A stretch of DNA of 64,000 nucleotides, taken from the NCBI GenBank assembly GCA_031266805.1, contig JAISAH010000102.1, positions 32,130-96,129 on the forward strand. The letters are read 5' to 3'. Source of the DNA: Gracilibacteraceae bacterium (lineage in GTDB: Bacteria; Bacillota; Desulfitobacteriia; Desulfitobacteriales; Syntrophobotulaceae). Shown here piece after piece: positions 56,524 to 64,000 of the stretch (position 1 is its first letter; each line of letters begins with the position of its first letter). A program made the position numbers and the translations under genes. The notes under the pieces were generated by a model. That model was not told where the DNA came from, ran no database searches, and saw only the letters and a list, made by a program, of their open reading frames with translations.

Positions 56524-56607
56524 TTCGCCTCCGTTTTATCCGTTCAGTGAGGAGACTCGGGGAACCGGCGGCTCCCCGAACCTCCCTTGGAATCTGGACT
56601 GAAGGTC

Positions 56608-57693
56608 TCAGTACTTGTCGGAAAGCTCCATCAGGATGTCAAAGGCGCCCTGCCCGTCAAGGCCGGCGGCGTTTTTCTCGTCGATCCAAGCTTGGTGCTG
56701 AGGCGTGATGGCCTCATACCAGCGAGCCAGTTCGGCGTCGGAAAGCTCGATAATTTCCACGCCTAAGCTATCGGCAAATTCCAGACCGCTGTTGTAGTAG
56801 TCATCGGCCAGCTGCCCGGTTTCCACCACCGCCTCCAAACTGACGCGCTCGATCTCGGCCTGCACCGCCGGAGGGAGTGATTCCCAGGTCCGCTTGTTCA
56901 TGAAGATGGGGTGGGGGATATAGGAGATGCCGGGGATCAAAGTCACATACTTGGAAACCTCGGCCAGATTGTTGGGCTTGCCCAAAGTGCCGGGGTTCGC
57001 CATGTTCACGTCCACCGTGCCCTTGAGCAGAGCGTCGTAGGTCTCGGGCATCGTGAGGCCTACCGGGGTGGAACCCAGAAGCTGCACCGTGCTGACGCAA
57101 AAGCCGGTGACCCGCACCTGGGTGCCCGTCATGTCCTCAAGCTTCTCGATGCGTTTGTTGCCCATGAGGACCGAGGGCGGCATGCTGTAGGCCCAGAGCA
57201 TCTTCACGTCGTTGTACTCGGCGAAGTCCTGATGTATCCACTCGTTGGCCGCCAAGGAGGCGTTCACACAGTCGTCGAACTGGATGCCGCCCATGAAGAT
57301 GCCGCTGAAGAGCGGGAACTCCGCCGGGTTGTAGGCGATGTCCTCTTCCGCTACCTCCGCCACGCCGTCACGGACGCCGGGGTAGATAGTGCCGGACTTC
57401 ATCAAAGTACCGCTGGGGTAGATGGTGACCGTGACCTTGCCCTGGGTGGCCTCCTCGACCTTGTCGGCCCAATGCTGGATGCCTTCCGTCAGGACGTGGT
57501 TGTCCGCCAAAGTGATGGGCATCTTCAGCTCTATCGCCTGCATGTTGTCCAAAGCCGTCTGCAGGTCTTCCGCCTCAGGTTCACCGCCCGGGGTTTGCGC
57601 CGGTGGGGTCTGCGCGGCCGGAGCGCCGCCGCAGGCTGAAAAAGTCAAAAGCAAACATACCGCCATGAAAATGAGACTCATTTTTTTAAGCAT
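56608..57693 (-). CDS. dctP: TRAP substrate-binding lipoprotein (DctP)
   Basis: Likely start ATG 57693; lipobox LLTFSACGG; GTQVRVTGFCVSTVQLLGSTPVGLTMPETYDALLKGTVD. Confidence 0.92.
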   Translation of the reverse strand: MLKKMSLIFMAVCLLLTFSACGGAPAAQTPPAQTPGGEPEAEDLQTALDNMQAIELKMPITLADNHVLTEGIQHWADKVEEATQGKVTVTIYPSGTLMKSGTIYPGVRDGVAEVAEEDIAYNPAEFPLFSGIFMGGIQFDDCVNASLAANEWIHQDFAEYNDVKMLWAYSMPPSVLMGNKRIEKLEDMTGTQVRVTGFCVSTVQLLGSTPVGLTMPETYDALLKGTVDVNMANPGTLGKPNNLAEVSKYVTLIPGISYIPHPIFMNKRTWESLPPAVQAEIERVSLEAVVETGQLADDYYNSGLEFADSLGVEIIELSDAELARWYEAITPQHQAWIDEKNAAGLDGQGAFDILMELSDKY

Positions 57694-57735
57694 TTTCTTC
57701 CTCCTCGAATTTTCCAATCAAAATACCGGGATCGC

Positions 57736-59007
57736 TTAAAGAATCATCAGCTCTATTTCCGGACCGTAAAGTTTTTCGCATCCGTCCGCGGTTACGGCGT
57801 ACATGTTGCCCGGGCCGAAAACCCCCGGTTTTTTCAGCTGAAAACCGGATTTCGCCGCGCTGGGATGCAGGACCAACACCATATTTTCTTCCAGTATCAG
57901 GTCTTCCTCGGCAGAAAACGTCCCTTCATCGATGGTCAGACCCATGAGATGCCCGCGGGGCCCCGCCTCAAAATCCGCGGCGCTGAGCCAGCCGGCCGCC
58001 CTGACTTCTTCATCCATAATATGACAAATATCCTTGGCGTTCGCGCCCGGTTTTATCGCCGCGGCGCCTTTGCTCTGAGCGGCCGCCGCCGCTTTGTGCA
58101 GTTCGCGCATGACCGGCTGCGGTTCGCCCACGCTGGCAAGCGCGACCCGCTGCGTCCAATAGCCGCCGATGGCCGCTGTGATCTCCATGAGGATCATGCC
58201 GCCTTTTTCTACGCGCACCGGAGAGTGGGCGCTGGTCCAGTACGGACAGGAGACGTCCAGAGCGTTGATCTGCATCAGATTGAAAACCTTGTCCGCCTGA
58301 CGCTCGTACATCATCCTGCTCCATTCGGCCGTGATCTGGTAGTCATACATGCCGGGCCGGACAAAATCGCGCATGGCCAGCCAGATTTCATCGCATACCC
58401 GCGCGGACTGGCGGGCGAGATTCAATTCGCCCGGAGATTTCACGCGGCGCAGCTTGGTAAAATCAGCGGCTATATCCGGCAGCTCCAGATCCGGAAATTC
58501 CTGCCGCAGCGCTTCAAATTTCGCCGTGTCCAGCAGCGTGCGGTCGATGCCCAGCCGTCCCTTCGTCAGGCCCTTGGCGCGCATGACGCTCGCTATGCTC
58601 TCAAAAGTCGGCTGGTGGATATGCGCGCGGTCAAACCAGATATCATCTTGGAATTCGTCAACACAACGGTATTGATAGGCTCTGGTCGGGTGAAAAGCAA
58701 ATATCTCCGGCTCCCCGTCCGCCGGAAACAACGCGTAACCGTAACGCTGGCCGATGCGGAAATACTGTCCCGTAACATAGCGAATATTGCATTCTTCCCA
58801 GGCGTTGCCGCTCAGAAGAATCGCGTCCAGTTCATGCTCTTTGATAAATTTTCTGATCCTGGCGTAACGCCACTCTTTGTCCGCCAAAGTCAATCCCGCC
58901 AAAATTCTTTCTCCCTCCCGCCTGTGATTTTTCCCAGCAGATTCCGCCTGCCCTCCTTCCTTTTGCGGATCGCGGCTGATACGCTGTTTAATTAATACCT
59001 CGTTCAT
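57736..59007 (-). CDS. M24-fold (Xaa-Pro peptidase/creatinase-like) protein, non-canonical metal ligands
   Basis: Likely start ATG 59007; LRRVKSPGELNLARQSARVCDEIWLAM; MILMEITAAIGGYWTQRVAL; GPRGHLMGL; MVLVLHPSAA. Confidence 0.85.
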   Translation of the reverse strand: MNEVLIKQRISRDPQKEGGQAESAGKNHRREGERILAGLTLADKEWRYARIRKFIKEHELDAILLSGNAWEECNIRYVTGQYFRIGQRYGYALFPADGEPEIFAFHPTRAYQYRCVDEFQDDIWFDRAHIHQPTFESIASVMRAKGLTKGRLGIDRTLLDTAKFEALRQEFPDLELPDIAADFTKLRRVKSPGELNLARQSARVCDEIWLAMRDFVRPGMYDYQITAEWSRMMYERQADKVFNLMQINALDVSCPYWTSAHSPVRVEKGGMILMEITAAIGGYWTQRVALASVGEPQPVMRELHKAAAAAQSKGAAAIKPGANAKDICHIMDEEVRAAGWLSAADFEAGPRGHLMGLTIDEGTFSAEEDLILEENMVLVLHPSAAKSGFQLKKPGVFGPGNMYAVTADGCEKLYGPEIELMIL

Positions 59008-59049
59008 TTCCGCGTTGCCACAATTATAAAAACATTCGGAAGAAGTATC

Positions 59050-59106
59050 TGTAGTTAATGCTACGAATGAGCAAATATTCAGATAATATGTAGCGAAGGC
59101 TACAAA
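59050..59106 (-). promoter_or_regulatory. Duplicated dyad operator-like sites TGTAGTTAATGCTACGAA and TGTAGCGAAGGCTACAAA
   Basis: Two similar inverted repeats 39 bp apart (59050–59067; 59089–59106), just upstream of the M24 ORF. Confidence 0.6.
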
Positions 59107-59121
59107 ACTATGTACAATGCG

Positions 59122-59167
59122 GGAAAAACAAAGGGTCGGACCGCCGCGCCGCCGATCCAACCCTTTA
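59122..59167 (-). terminator. Rho-independent terminator of the second TRAP operon
   Basis: Minus strand AAAGGGTTGGATCGGCGGCGCGGCGGTCCGACCCTTTGTTTTTCCC, downstream of the DctM stop at 59208. Confidence 0.8.
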
Positions 59168-59207
59168 TTTTATTTTACTCCGGAAACCTCCGCCGCAAGG
59201 CGCGCGG

Positions 59208-60509
59208 TCAGCGACCGGCCATATGCGGCAGGAACAAAGACAGCTGCGGCACATAGGTCACGATGATCAGCGCCGGCAGCCAAACCACCAGGATCAGGAA
59301 AAAAGTTGGTTTCATCATGGCCGCCACCGGCGTGTTACTGAGCCGGGCGGCCAGATAGGTGAGCGGAGCGCAGGGCGGCGTGACGCAGCCGAGACTGATA
59401 TTGACGGCCACGATCGCGGCGAAATGGATCCGGTCCACCCCCACAGAGTCCACGATAGGGAGCAGCAAAGGCACGGCTAGCAGCATGGCGCTGACGTCGT
59501 CCATCAGCATACCGACGATGATCATAAAAATATTGACGAGACAGAGTACCACAAATCTGTTCTGGGAAACGGAGTTGATGACGTCGAGCATGGAGTCCGG
59601 CAGGTTTTCCATGATATAGATGCGACTCAGCATCATGACCATAAAGATCATCACCATGACGACGCCGATAGTGCTGGCGCTGCTCACCAGCATCGGCCCC
59701 AAACTTTTCAGGCTGAGGGAGCGGTAGACCAAAAAACCGACGAGCAAAGCGTAGATCAAAGAGACGGAGGCTGATTCCGTCGGCGTCATGATGCCGGAAT
59801 AAATACCGCCCAATATGATGAAAGGGAAAATCGCCGCAGGGATAAAAGATATGCCGGTCTTTTTCAGACGGGCGACATACACGTCCTTGGGCATTTTTTC
59901 CATCACGTCCATGCCGGTGTCGTGCCGCACCATGAAATAGTAGGCGATAGAAAACATCACCGTCATCATTATCCCCGGCAGGAAAATCGCCAGGAAACAG
60001 GCTATCACCGACTGCTGGGAAATCCAGGCGTAAACTATCATCAGCGAACTCGGTGGGATCAGACCGCCCAGCAGGCAGCAGCTGGCGATGAGGGCGGCGG
60101 ATTTGCCCTTGTTATACCCGGCGGCGTCCATGCGCGGCCACATGATAGAGCCGATAACAGTCATGGTCGCCGTCGCGCTGCCTGTCACCGAGCCGAAAAG
60201 CGCGCAGGACGCCACAGCCACAATGCCGAGCGAGCCTTTGACGCGGCCGATCAGCAGATTGACAAAATCAACCAGATGAGCGCCGATGCCGCTTTTTTCG
60301 ATCACGCCGCCCGCGATGACAAACAGGGGAATGGCTAAAAGGACATAGCTGCTCAGCCGGGAGTAGGAATAGGGCATGAGTACTGAAGGGTCGTAGTGCC
60401 CGGCCAGCACCAAATACATGACGACGGCGAAAAAAGAAGCCGGCACGGGGATCCCGATGACGAGCAGGAGGATCAGCAACAGAATGGAGACGACGACGAT
60501 GACGCTCAT
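59208..60509 (-). CDS. dctM: TRAP transporter large permease (DctM)
   Basis: 433 aa; FGSVTGSATATMTVIGSIMWPRMDAAGYNKGKSAALIASCCLLGGLIPPSSLMIVYAWIS; SLGCVTPPCAPLTYL. Confidence 0.93.
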   Translation of the reverse strand: MSVIVVVSILLLILLLVIGIPVPASFFAVVMYLVLAGHYDPSVLMPYSYSRLSSYVLLAIPLFVIAGGVIEKSGIGAHLVDFVNLLIGRVKGSLGIVAVASCALFGSVTGSATATMTVIGSIMWPRMDAAGYNKGKSAALIASCCLLGGLIPPSSLMIVYAWISQQSVIACFLAIFLPGIMMTVMFSIAYYFMVRHDTGMDVMEKMPKDVYVARLKKTGISFIPAAIFPFIILGGIYSGIMTPTESASVSLIYALLVGFLVYRSLSLKSLGPMLVSSASTIGVVMVMIFMVMMLSRIYIMENLPDSMLDVINSVSQNRFVVLCLVNIFMIIVGMLMDDVSAMLLAVPLLLPIVDSVGVDRIHFAAIVAVNISLGCVTPPCAPLTYLAARLSNTPVAAMMKPTFFLILVVWLPALIIVTYVPQLSLFLPHMAGR

Positions 60510-61036
60510 GACTCGCCGCCTTCGGCTCGCGCCGGCTCCTCCGGCAAGCCGCGCGCGAGCGTCATGGCGTAACGGACGGTATGCCAGCCCGAGTACAAAG
60601 TCATGAGGGCCAGACCGGCCAGAATAATGCCGTATATCAGGGCAAAGGAAATATGGAGCGTCAGCGTCGCTTTGCCGATGGCCGCGGTGCGGACGACCAG
60701 TCGGACCGCCAGATAGACGCTGACGGACATCAGAGCCGTTTCCGCCGCGCCGCGCGCAACTTTGAGAAGCAGCAGGGCTTTCCGGTTTTTGATAAACATG
60801 CTGGAAAGATCCGCTGTTATCTGGTTTTCTTCATAGCTGCCGTAGCCGCTGCCGATGAAATACAGGAGAACGGCGAACACCATAATGATTTCTTCCATGC
60901 CCATGAAGCTGTATCTGAAAAAATAGCGCAGGAGCACAGTGACAAACACGAGCAGAATGACGGCTATACCGCTGATGACGAGAGTGAAGCGCTGCAGAAA
61001 AAGCAGGGCGTTCCACAGGGCGCGGAGCGGTTTCAT
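60506..61036 (-). CDS. dctQ: TRAP transporter small permease (DctQ)
   Basis: 176 aa, four TM-like; YSFMGMEEIIMVFAVLLYFIGSGYGSYEENQITADL. Confidence 0.87.
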   Translation of the reverse strand: MKPLRALWNALLFLQRFTLVISGIAVILLVFVTVLLRYFFRYSFMGMEEIIMVFAVLLYFIGSGYGSYEENQITADLSSMFIKNRKALLLLKVARGAAETALMSVSVYLAVRLVVRTAAIGKATLTLHISFALIYGIILAGLALMTLYSGWHTVRYAMTLARGLPEEPARAEGGES

Positions 61037-62133
61037 CAGACGCTGCCTGACGCCGCAACCAAGCCGTTATACAAATCGTCGCCGATGTCGTCTTTGATCT
61101 GCGGCCAGACGATCTCGCGGCATTTGGTGGTAAAATCGTCCAGAACAGCCTGATCGGGAACGATCACTTCAATGCCGTAATCACGCATTTTTTGCAGATA
61201 TTCGGCCTCAATAGCCTCGCCGCGCTCAATGCTCTGTTCAAAAACCCAGTCGGCGTTCACGGTCAATGCGTTTTGCTGCTCCGGCGTCAGGCTGTTGAAA
61301 GTATTCAAGTTGAGACTGATGGTGGAAACCTCGAAGAAATTGTTTATCTGGATATAATATTTGATCACGTCGCGGAACTGATCATAGCAGGCCGGGGGAT
61401 GGCCGCCGACAAAAGCGTCGATAACTCCGGTCTGCATCGAGGTGAAAAGCTCCGACCAGTTGATGCTCTGGCAGTTATAGCCCATTTCCTGCATCAGCAC
61501 GGAGAACAGAGACGAATTAGGCACGCGCAGGAGGATATCATGCGCGGCGCCCCACTGATCCCAGGCGGCAGGCATTTTAGCGGAGGCCAGACCGCCGGCC
61601 CCGACCGCGTGTAAAGTCAGCAGTTTGACATTGATATCCGCGCACATCTGTTCATAGGCGTCATAGACGAAAGTGCCTTTGGAGTATATTTCACCGGCGT
61701 TTTCCCACGAATTAGCCACATAGGGGAATACGACCAGATTGAATTTTTCCCCGTAGGACACGGAGGGAGCGCCGAAGGTCATCATGTCGGGCGAGCCTTC
61801 CGCCACTTCGTCAAAAACGGTGGTATAGTCGCCGAGGACGCCGGAATAAAAGGGTTTGATGACGACTGTGCCGTTACTGTCGTTCTTGACCCTTTCGATA
61901 TACTCCGCCAGCAGCTGACCGGTCGGATGGTCCGCCGTGTAATCGCAGTGGATCCGCAGTTCCACCACTTCCGCGGCCGCCGGTTCCTGCGGTTCGGCGC
62001 CATCGGCCGGTTCCTGGGATTCCGTGCCGCCGGCCGGAGCCGCCGGCTGGGACGGTTGGCTGGAACAGGCTGACAGGAGAACGATCAATGACAGCAGGCA
62101 ACAGAGGAATAAGGAGACAGCTTTCTTCTTCAT
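61036..62133 (-). CDS. dctP: TRAP substrate-binding lipoprotein (DctP)
   Basis: 365 aa; lipobox IVLLSACSS; LLRVPNSSLFSVLMQEMGYNCQSINWSELFTSMQTGVIDAFVGGHPPACYDQFRDVIKYYIQ. Confidence 0.92.
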   Translation of the reverse strand: MKKKAVSLFLCCLLSLIVLLSACSSQPSQPAAPAGGTESQEPADGAEPQEPAAAEVVELRIHCDYTADHPTGQLLAEYIERVKNDSNGTVVIKPFYSGVLGDYTTVFDEVAEGSPDMMTFGAPSVSYGEKFNLVVFPYVANSWENAGEIYSKGTFVYDAYEQMCADINVKLLTLHAVGAGGLASAKMPAAWDQWGAAHDILLRVPNSSLFSVLMQEMGYNCQSINWSELFTSMQTGVIDAFVGGHPPACYDQFRDVIKYYIQINNFFEVSTISLNLNTFNSLTPEQQNALTVNADWVFEQSIERGEAIEAEYLQKMRDYGIEVIVPDQAVLDDFTTKCREIVWPQIKDDIGDDLYNGLVAASGSV

Positions 62134-62183
62134 GACTGAGCCCTCTTTCTTTTTATTTCCGCCCGTTGCGGCGGCGATATTTT

Positions 62184-62212
62184 ATTATAACCAAACTTGC
62201 CTGATTCGTAAA
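62184..62212 (-). promoter_or_regulatory. Sigma-70-type promoter of the second TRAP operon
   Basis: Minus strand TTTACG-N17-TATAAT, ~50 bp upstream of DctP ATG 62133. Confidence 0.65.
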
Positions 62213-62464
62213 GCAAAATTTTACAAATATTTGCGCCGAGACCCTCAGGCAGGAGCCAGGGAGTGGCGATGGAGCTGTTCTCCCCCCTAAATTTCCCAAT
62301 TCAGGATATTTTGAATTTTGTTGACGCCAGGACCCCTGGATGCTAAACTTGAAAGCAGATGGAACATAGAACATCACATTGAACCAACTATCCGACCTCG
62401 TTACAGAATATTGCGTTGATGGAGGCATTGGCAATTGTTGAAGCGACTGGAGGTAAGGATAAGG

Positions 62465-63373
62465 ATGGATCTCAAGCAGCTTAGGTATCTGGTCGAAATA
62501 GCAAAGCACCGCTCTATGACTTTAGCCTCAAAAAGAATCTTCATCAGTCAGCCGACAATCAGCAATGCTCTCAAGAATTTGGAAGAGGAGTTGGGTGTCG
62601 AGCTTTTTATCCGGAACAAAAGTGGGATTTCTATGACCCCATTCGGCCAGGAGGTCGTGGTAAGAGCAAAGAGCATATTGGAAGAGGTAGGCGCGATACA
62701 AAGCAAGGCGCAGATCGCCAAAAAGCCGGCGAATGTGTTTGCCGGAACCCTCATGATCTACACTGTTTCTTCGATCAACCATACGATACTGCCGGATATT
62801 CTGGAGGCGTACAAACGCCAATATCCACACGTTTCGTTCAATGTCATCGAGACAGATTTGGAAGAAATTGTCATTCAAGTCCAAAGAAAGAAAAATAGCA
62901 TAGCCCTTGTGGCTATAGAAAACTACATCGTCGAACACTATCAGTTGGATTCAGTCGTTAACTATGTGCCCCTTGTACAGGAGCGCATGTTCGTCTATGC
63001 CGCTAAGAACTCGCCGATATTCAAGTACAAGTCCATCAGCATGAAAAAAATCCTCGCCTACCCGCTCGTGATCTACGATGTGAATACCTGGGCAGATGAG
63101 TCGTTGCGGCCATATGGCAAAGCAAATGTCTTATTGAAATCCAATGACATGGCTCTGGGATTCAAAATGGTAGCGGAAAGTCACGCGGTAGGCTTTGCCA
63201 GCAATATGGTCATCAACAAAGGGGCATTCTTCGACAGCAGCTTGGTTTCATATATTCCCATTGAAAACCAGATTCAGTACTACATCGGCTATATGTACAG
63301 CAAAGAAAAAGAGCTGGAAGCGCCTCTGCTCGAATTCATCAACATTTTCAAGTTCCATCTTAACAGCATATGA
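62465..63373 (+). CDS. LysR-family transcriptional regulator
   Basis: Likely start ATG 62465; MDLKQLRYLVEIAKHRSMTLASKRIFISQPTISNALKNLEEELGVELFIRN. Confidence 0.93.
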   Translation: MDLKQLRYLVEIAKHRSMTLASKRIFISQPTISNALKNLEEELGVELFIRNKSGISMTPFGQEVVVRAKSILEEVGAIQSKAQIAKKPANVFAGTLMIYTVSSINHTILPDILEAYKRQYPHVSFNVIETDLEEIVIQVQRKKNSIALVAIENYIVEHYQLDSVVNYVPLVQERMFVYAAKNSPIFKYKSISMKKILAYPLVIYDVNTWADESLRPYGKANVLLKSNDMALGFKMVAESHAVGFASNMVINKGAFFDSSLVSYIPIENQIQYYIGYMYSKEKELEAPLLEFINIFKFHLNSI

Positions 63374-63385
63374 GGAGGCCGACCC

Positions 63386-63611
63386 CTAATCCAGCTTCAT
63401 CGTTTCCGATAGAATGATGAAAGAAAATGGCAGAAAAGAGAGCTTCGCAGCCAGACTCTTGACGAAGGCGACCGCAAGAAGGCCCTTGACGGTCGCCAGC
63501 AGCATGAAGAGTAATGTCATACTCAAGGCTCGGTCGGACGAAAAAACAGGTGACGATCGCGGCGATTGCGGACAACGCAAACACCGGCTGCTTTTTGCAT
63601 TCGGCGGCTAG
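63386..63611 (-). pseudogene. Possible frameshifted remnant of a small membrane protein
   Basis: Hydrophobic KKQPVFALSAIAAIVTCFFVRPS in one frame continues as LSMTLLFMLLATVKGLLAVAFVKSLAAKLSFLPFSFIILSETMKLD in another. Confidence 0.3.
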
Positions 63612-63902
63612 ATTTCGATATGGCGGCAGCTACTCCTTTCTGCGGCTGATATTCCACAGTCTGTCGTAGAACGACAGCACGGCAAAAGCAGATTCTCCAG
63701 AGGCGCCCGGGCCTTTTGCCAATTTTTGGAAAACGCTTGTTTCAATGCTTGAAGCCAGATGGTGGATCTCGACCACGGTGCGCATATATTCCGGACTGAC
63801 CACTTCCTTGAGGCATGCGGTGAAGTCGCGCCGGGCGTCAGGCAGGGTGTACTTATAGTTGTAGCAGCATTTCTTGCAGAAAATGTTACAGTTCAGAGGG
63901 GT

Positions 63903-63947
63903 ATTTGGGAGCGACTTCCAGCCGGCAAGATGCCGGCGTTCCCAAAT
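63903..63947. repeat. Nested extragenic palindrome (outer ATTTGGGA/TCCCAAAT, inner GCCGGC/GCCGGC)
   Basis: atttgggagcgacttccagccggcaagatgccggcgttcccaaat. Confidence 0.75.
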
Positions 63948-64000
63948 CAACGACAAGATTAAGAATGAAACCGCCAGCGCGGTGGTATTTTAGGTTTACA

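Noticed and set aside
57865-58995. 376-aa plus-strand ORF
   Set aside because: Antisense to the M24 gene.

Overview
Window of a GC-rich bacterial chromosome that looks like a Bacillota/Firmicutes-type genome (inferred from CWB2 repeats, a HutP homologue and an IspH–ribosomal protein S1 fusion; exact lineage not determinable here). From left to right it carries: a 3'-truncated pflB (minus, missing from the ORF track because it runs off the edge); murI overlapping a hybrid histidine kinase; a giant 2194-aa secreted CWB2 protein with about 17 divergent tandem domains; a small repeat-rich patch with a BRO-N gene; a KhtT/KhtU-like K+/H+ antiporter pair followed by a cNMP/DUF2225 protein and a putative papain-like C39-type protein; valS; an acyl-CoA metabolism operon (GntP permease, CoA transferase, acyl-CoA dehydrogenase, MaoC, EtfBA, crotonase, PAS–sigma-54 activator) with a clear -24/-12 promoter; a housekeeping run (thiE, thiD, menG/ubiE, hutP-like, cmk, plsC, ispH–rpsA fusion, SEDS, DUF512, HelD-like helicase, leuCDB, proCB, a possible degenerate polyprenyl synthase subunit, tatC, tatA, polyprenyl synthase, Crp/Fnr); and a transport/hydrolase region (MFS, two M24-fold proteins with altered metal ligands, two complete TRAP transporters, LysR). 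No CRISPR array, rRNA, tRNA or prophage was recognised. The most interesting candidates are the giant repeat protein, the paired TRAP plus non-canonical M24 modules with a duplicated dyad operator, the sigma-54 operon, and the nested extragenic repeats that extend into ORFs.
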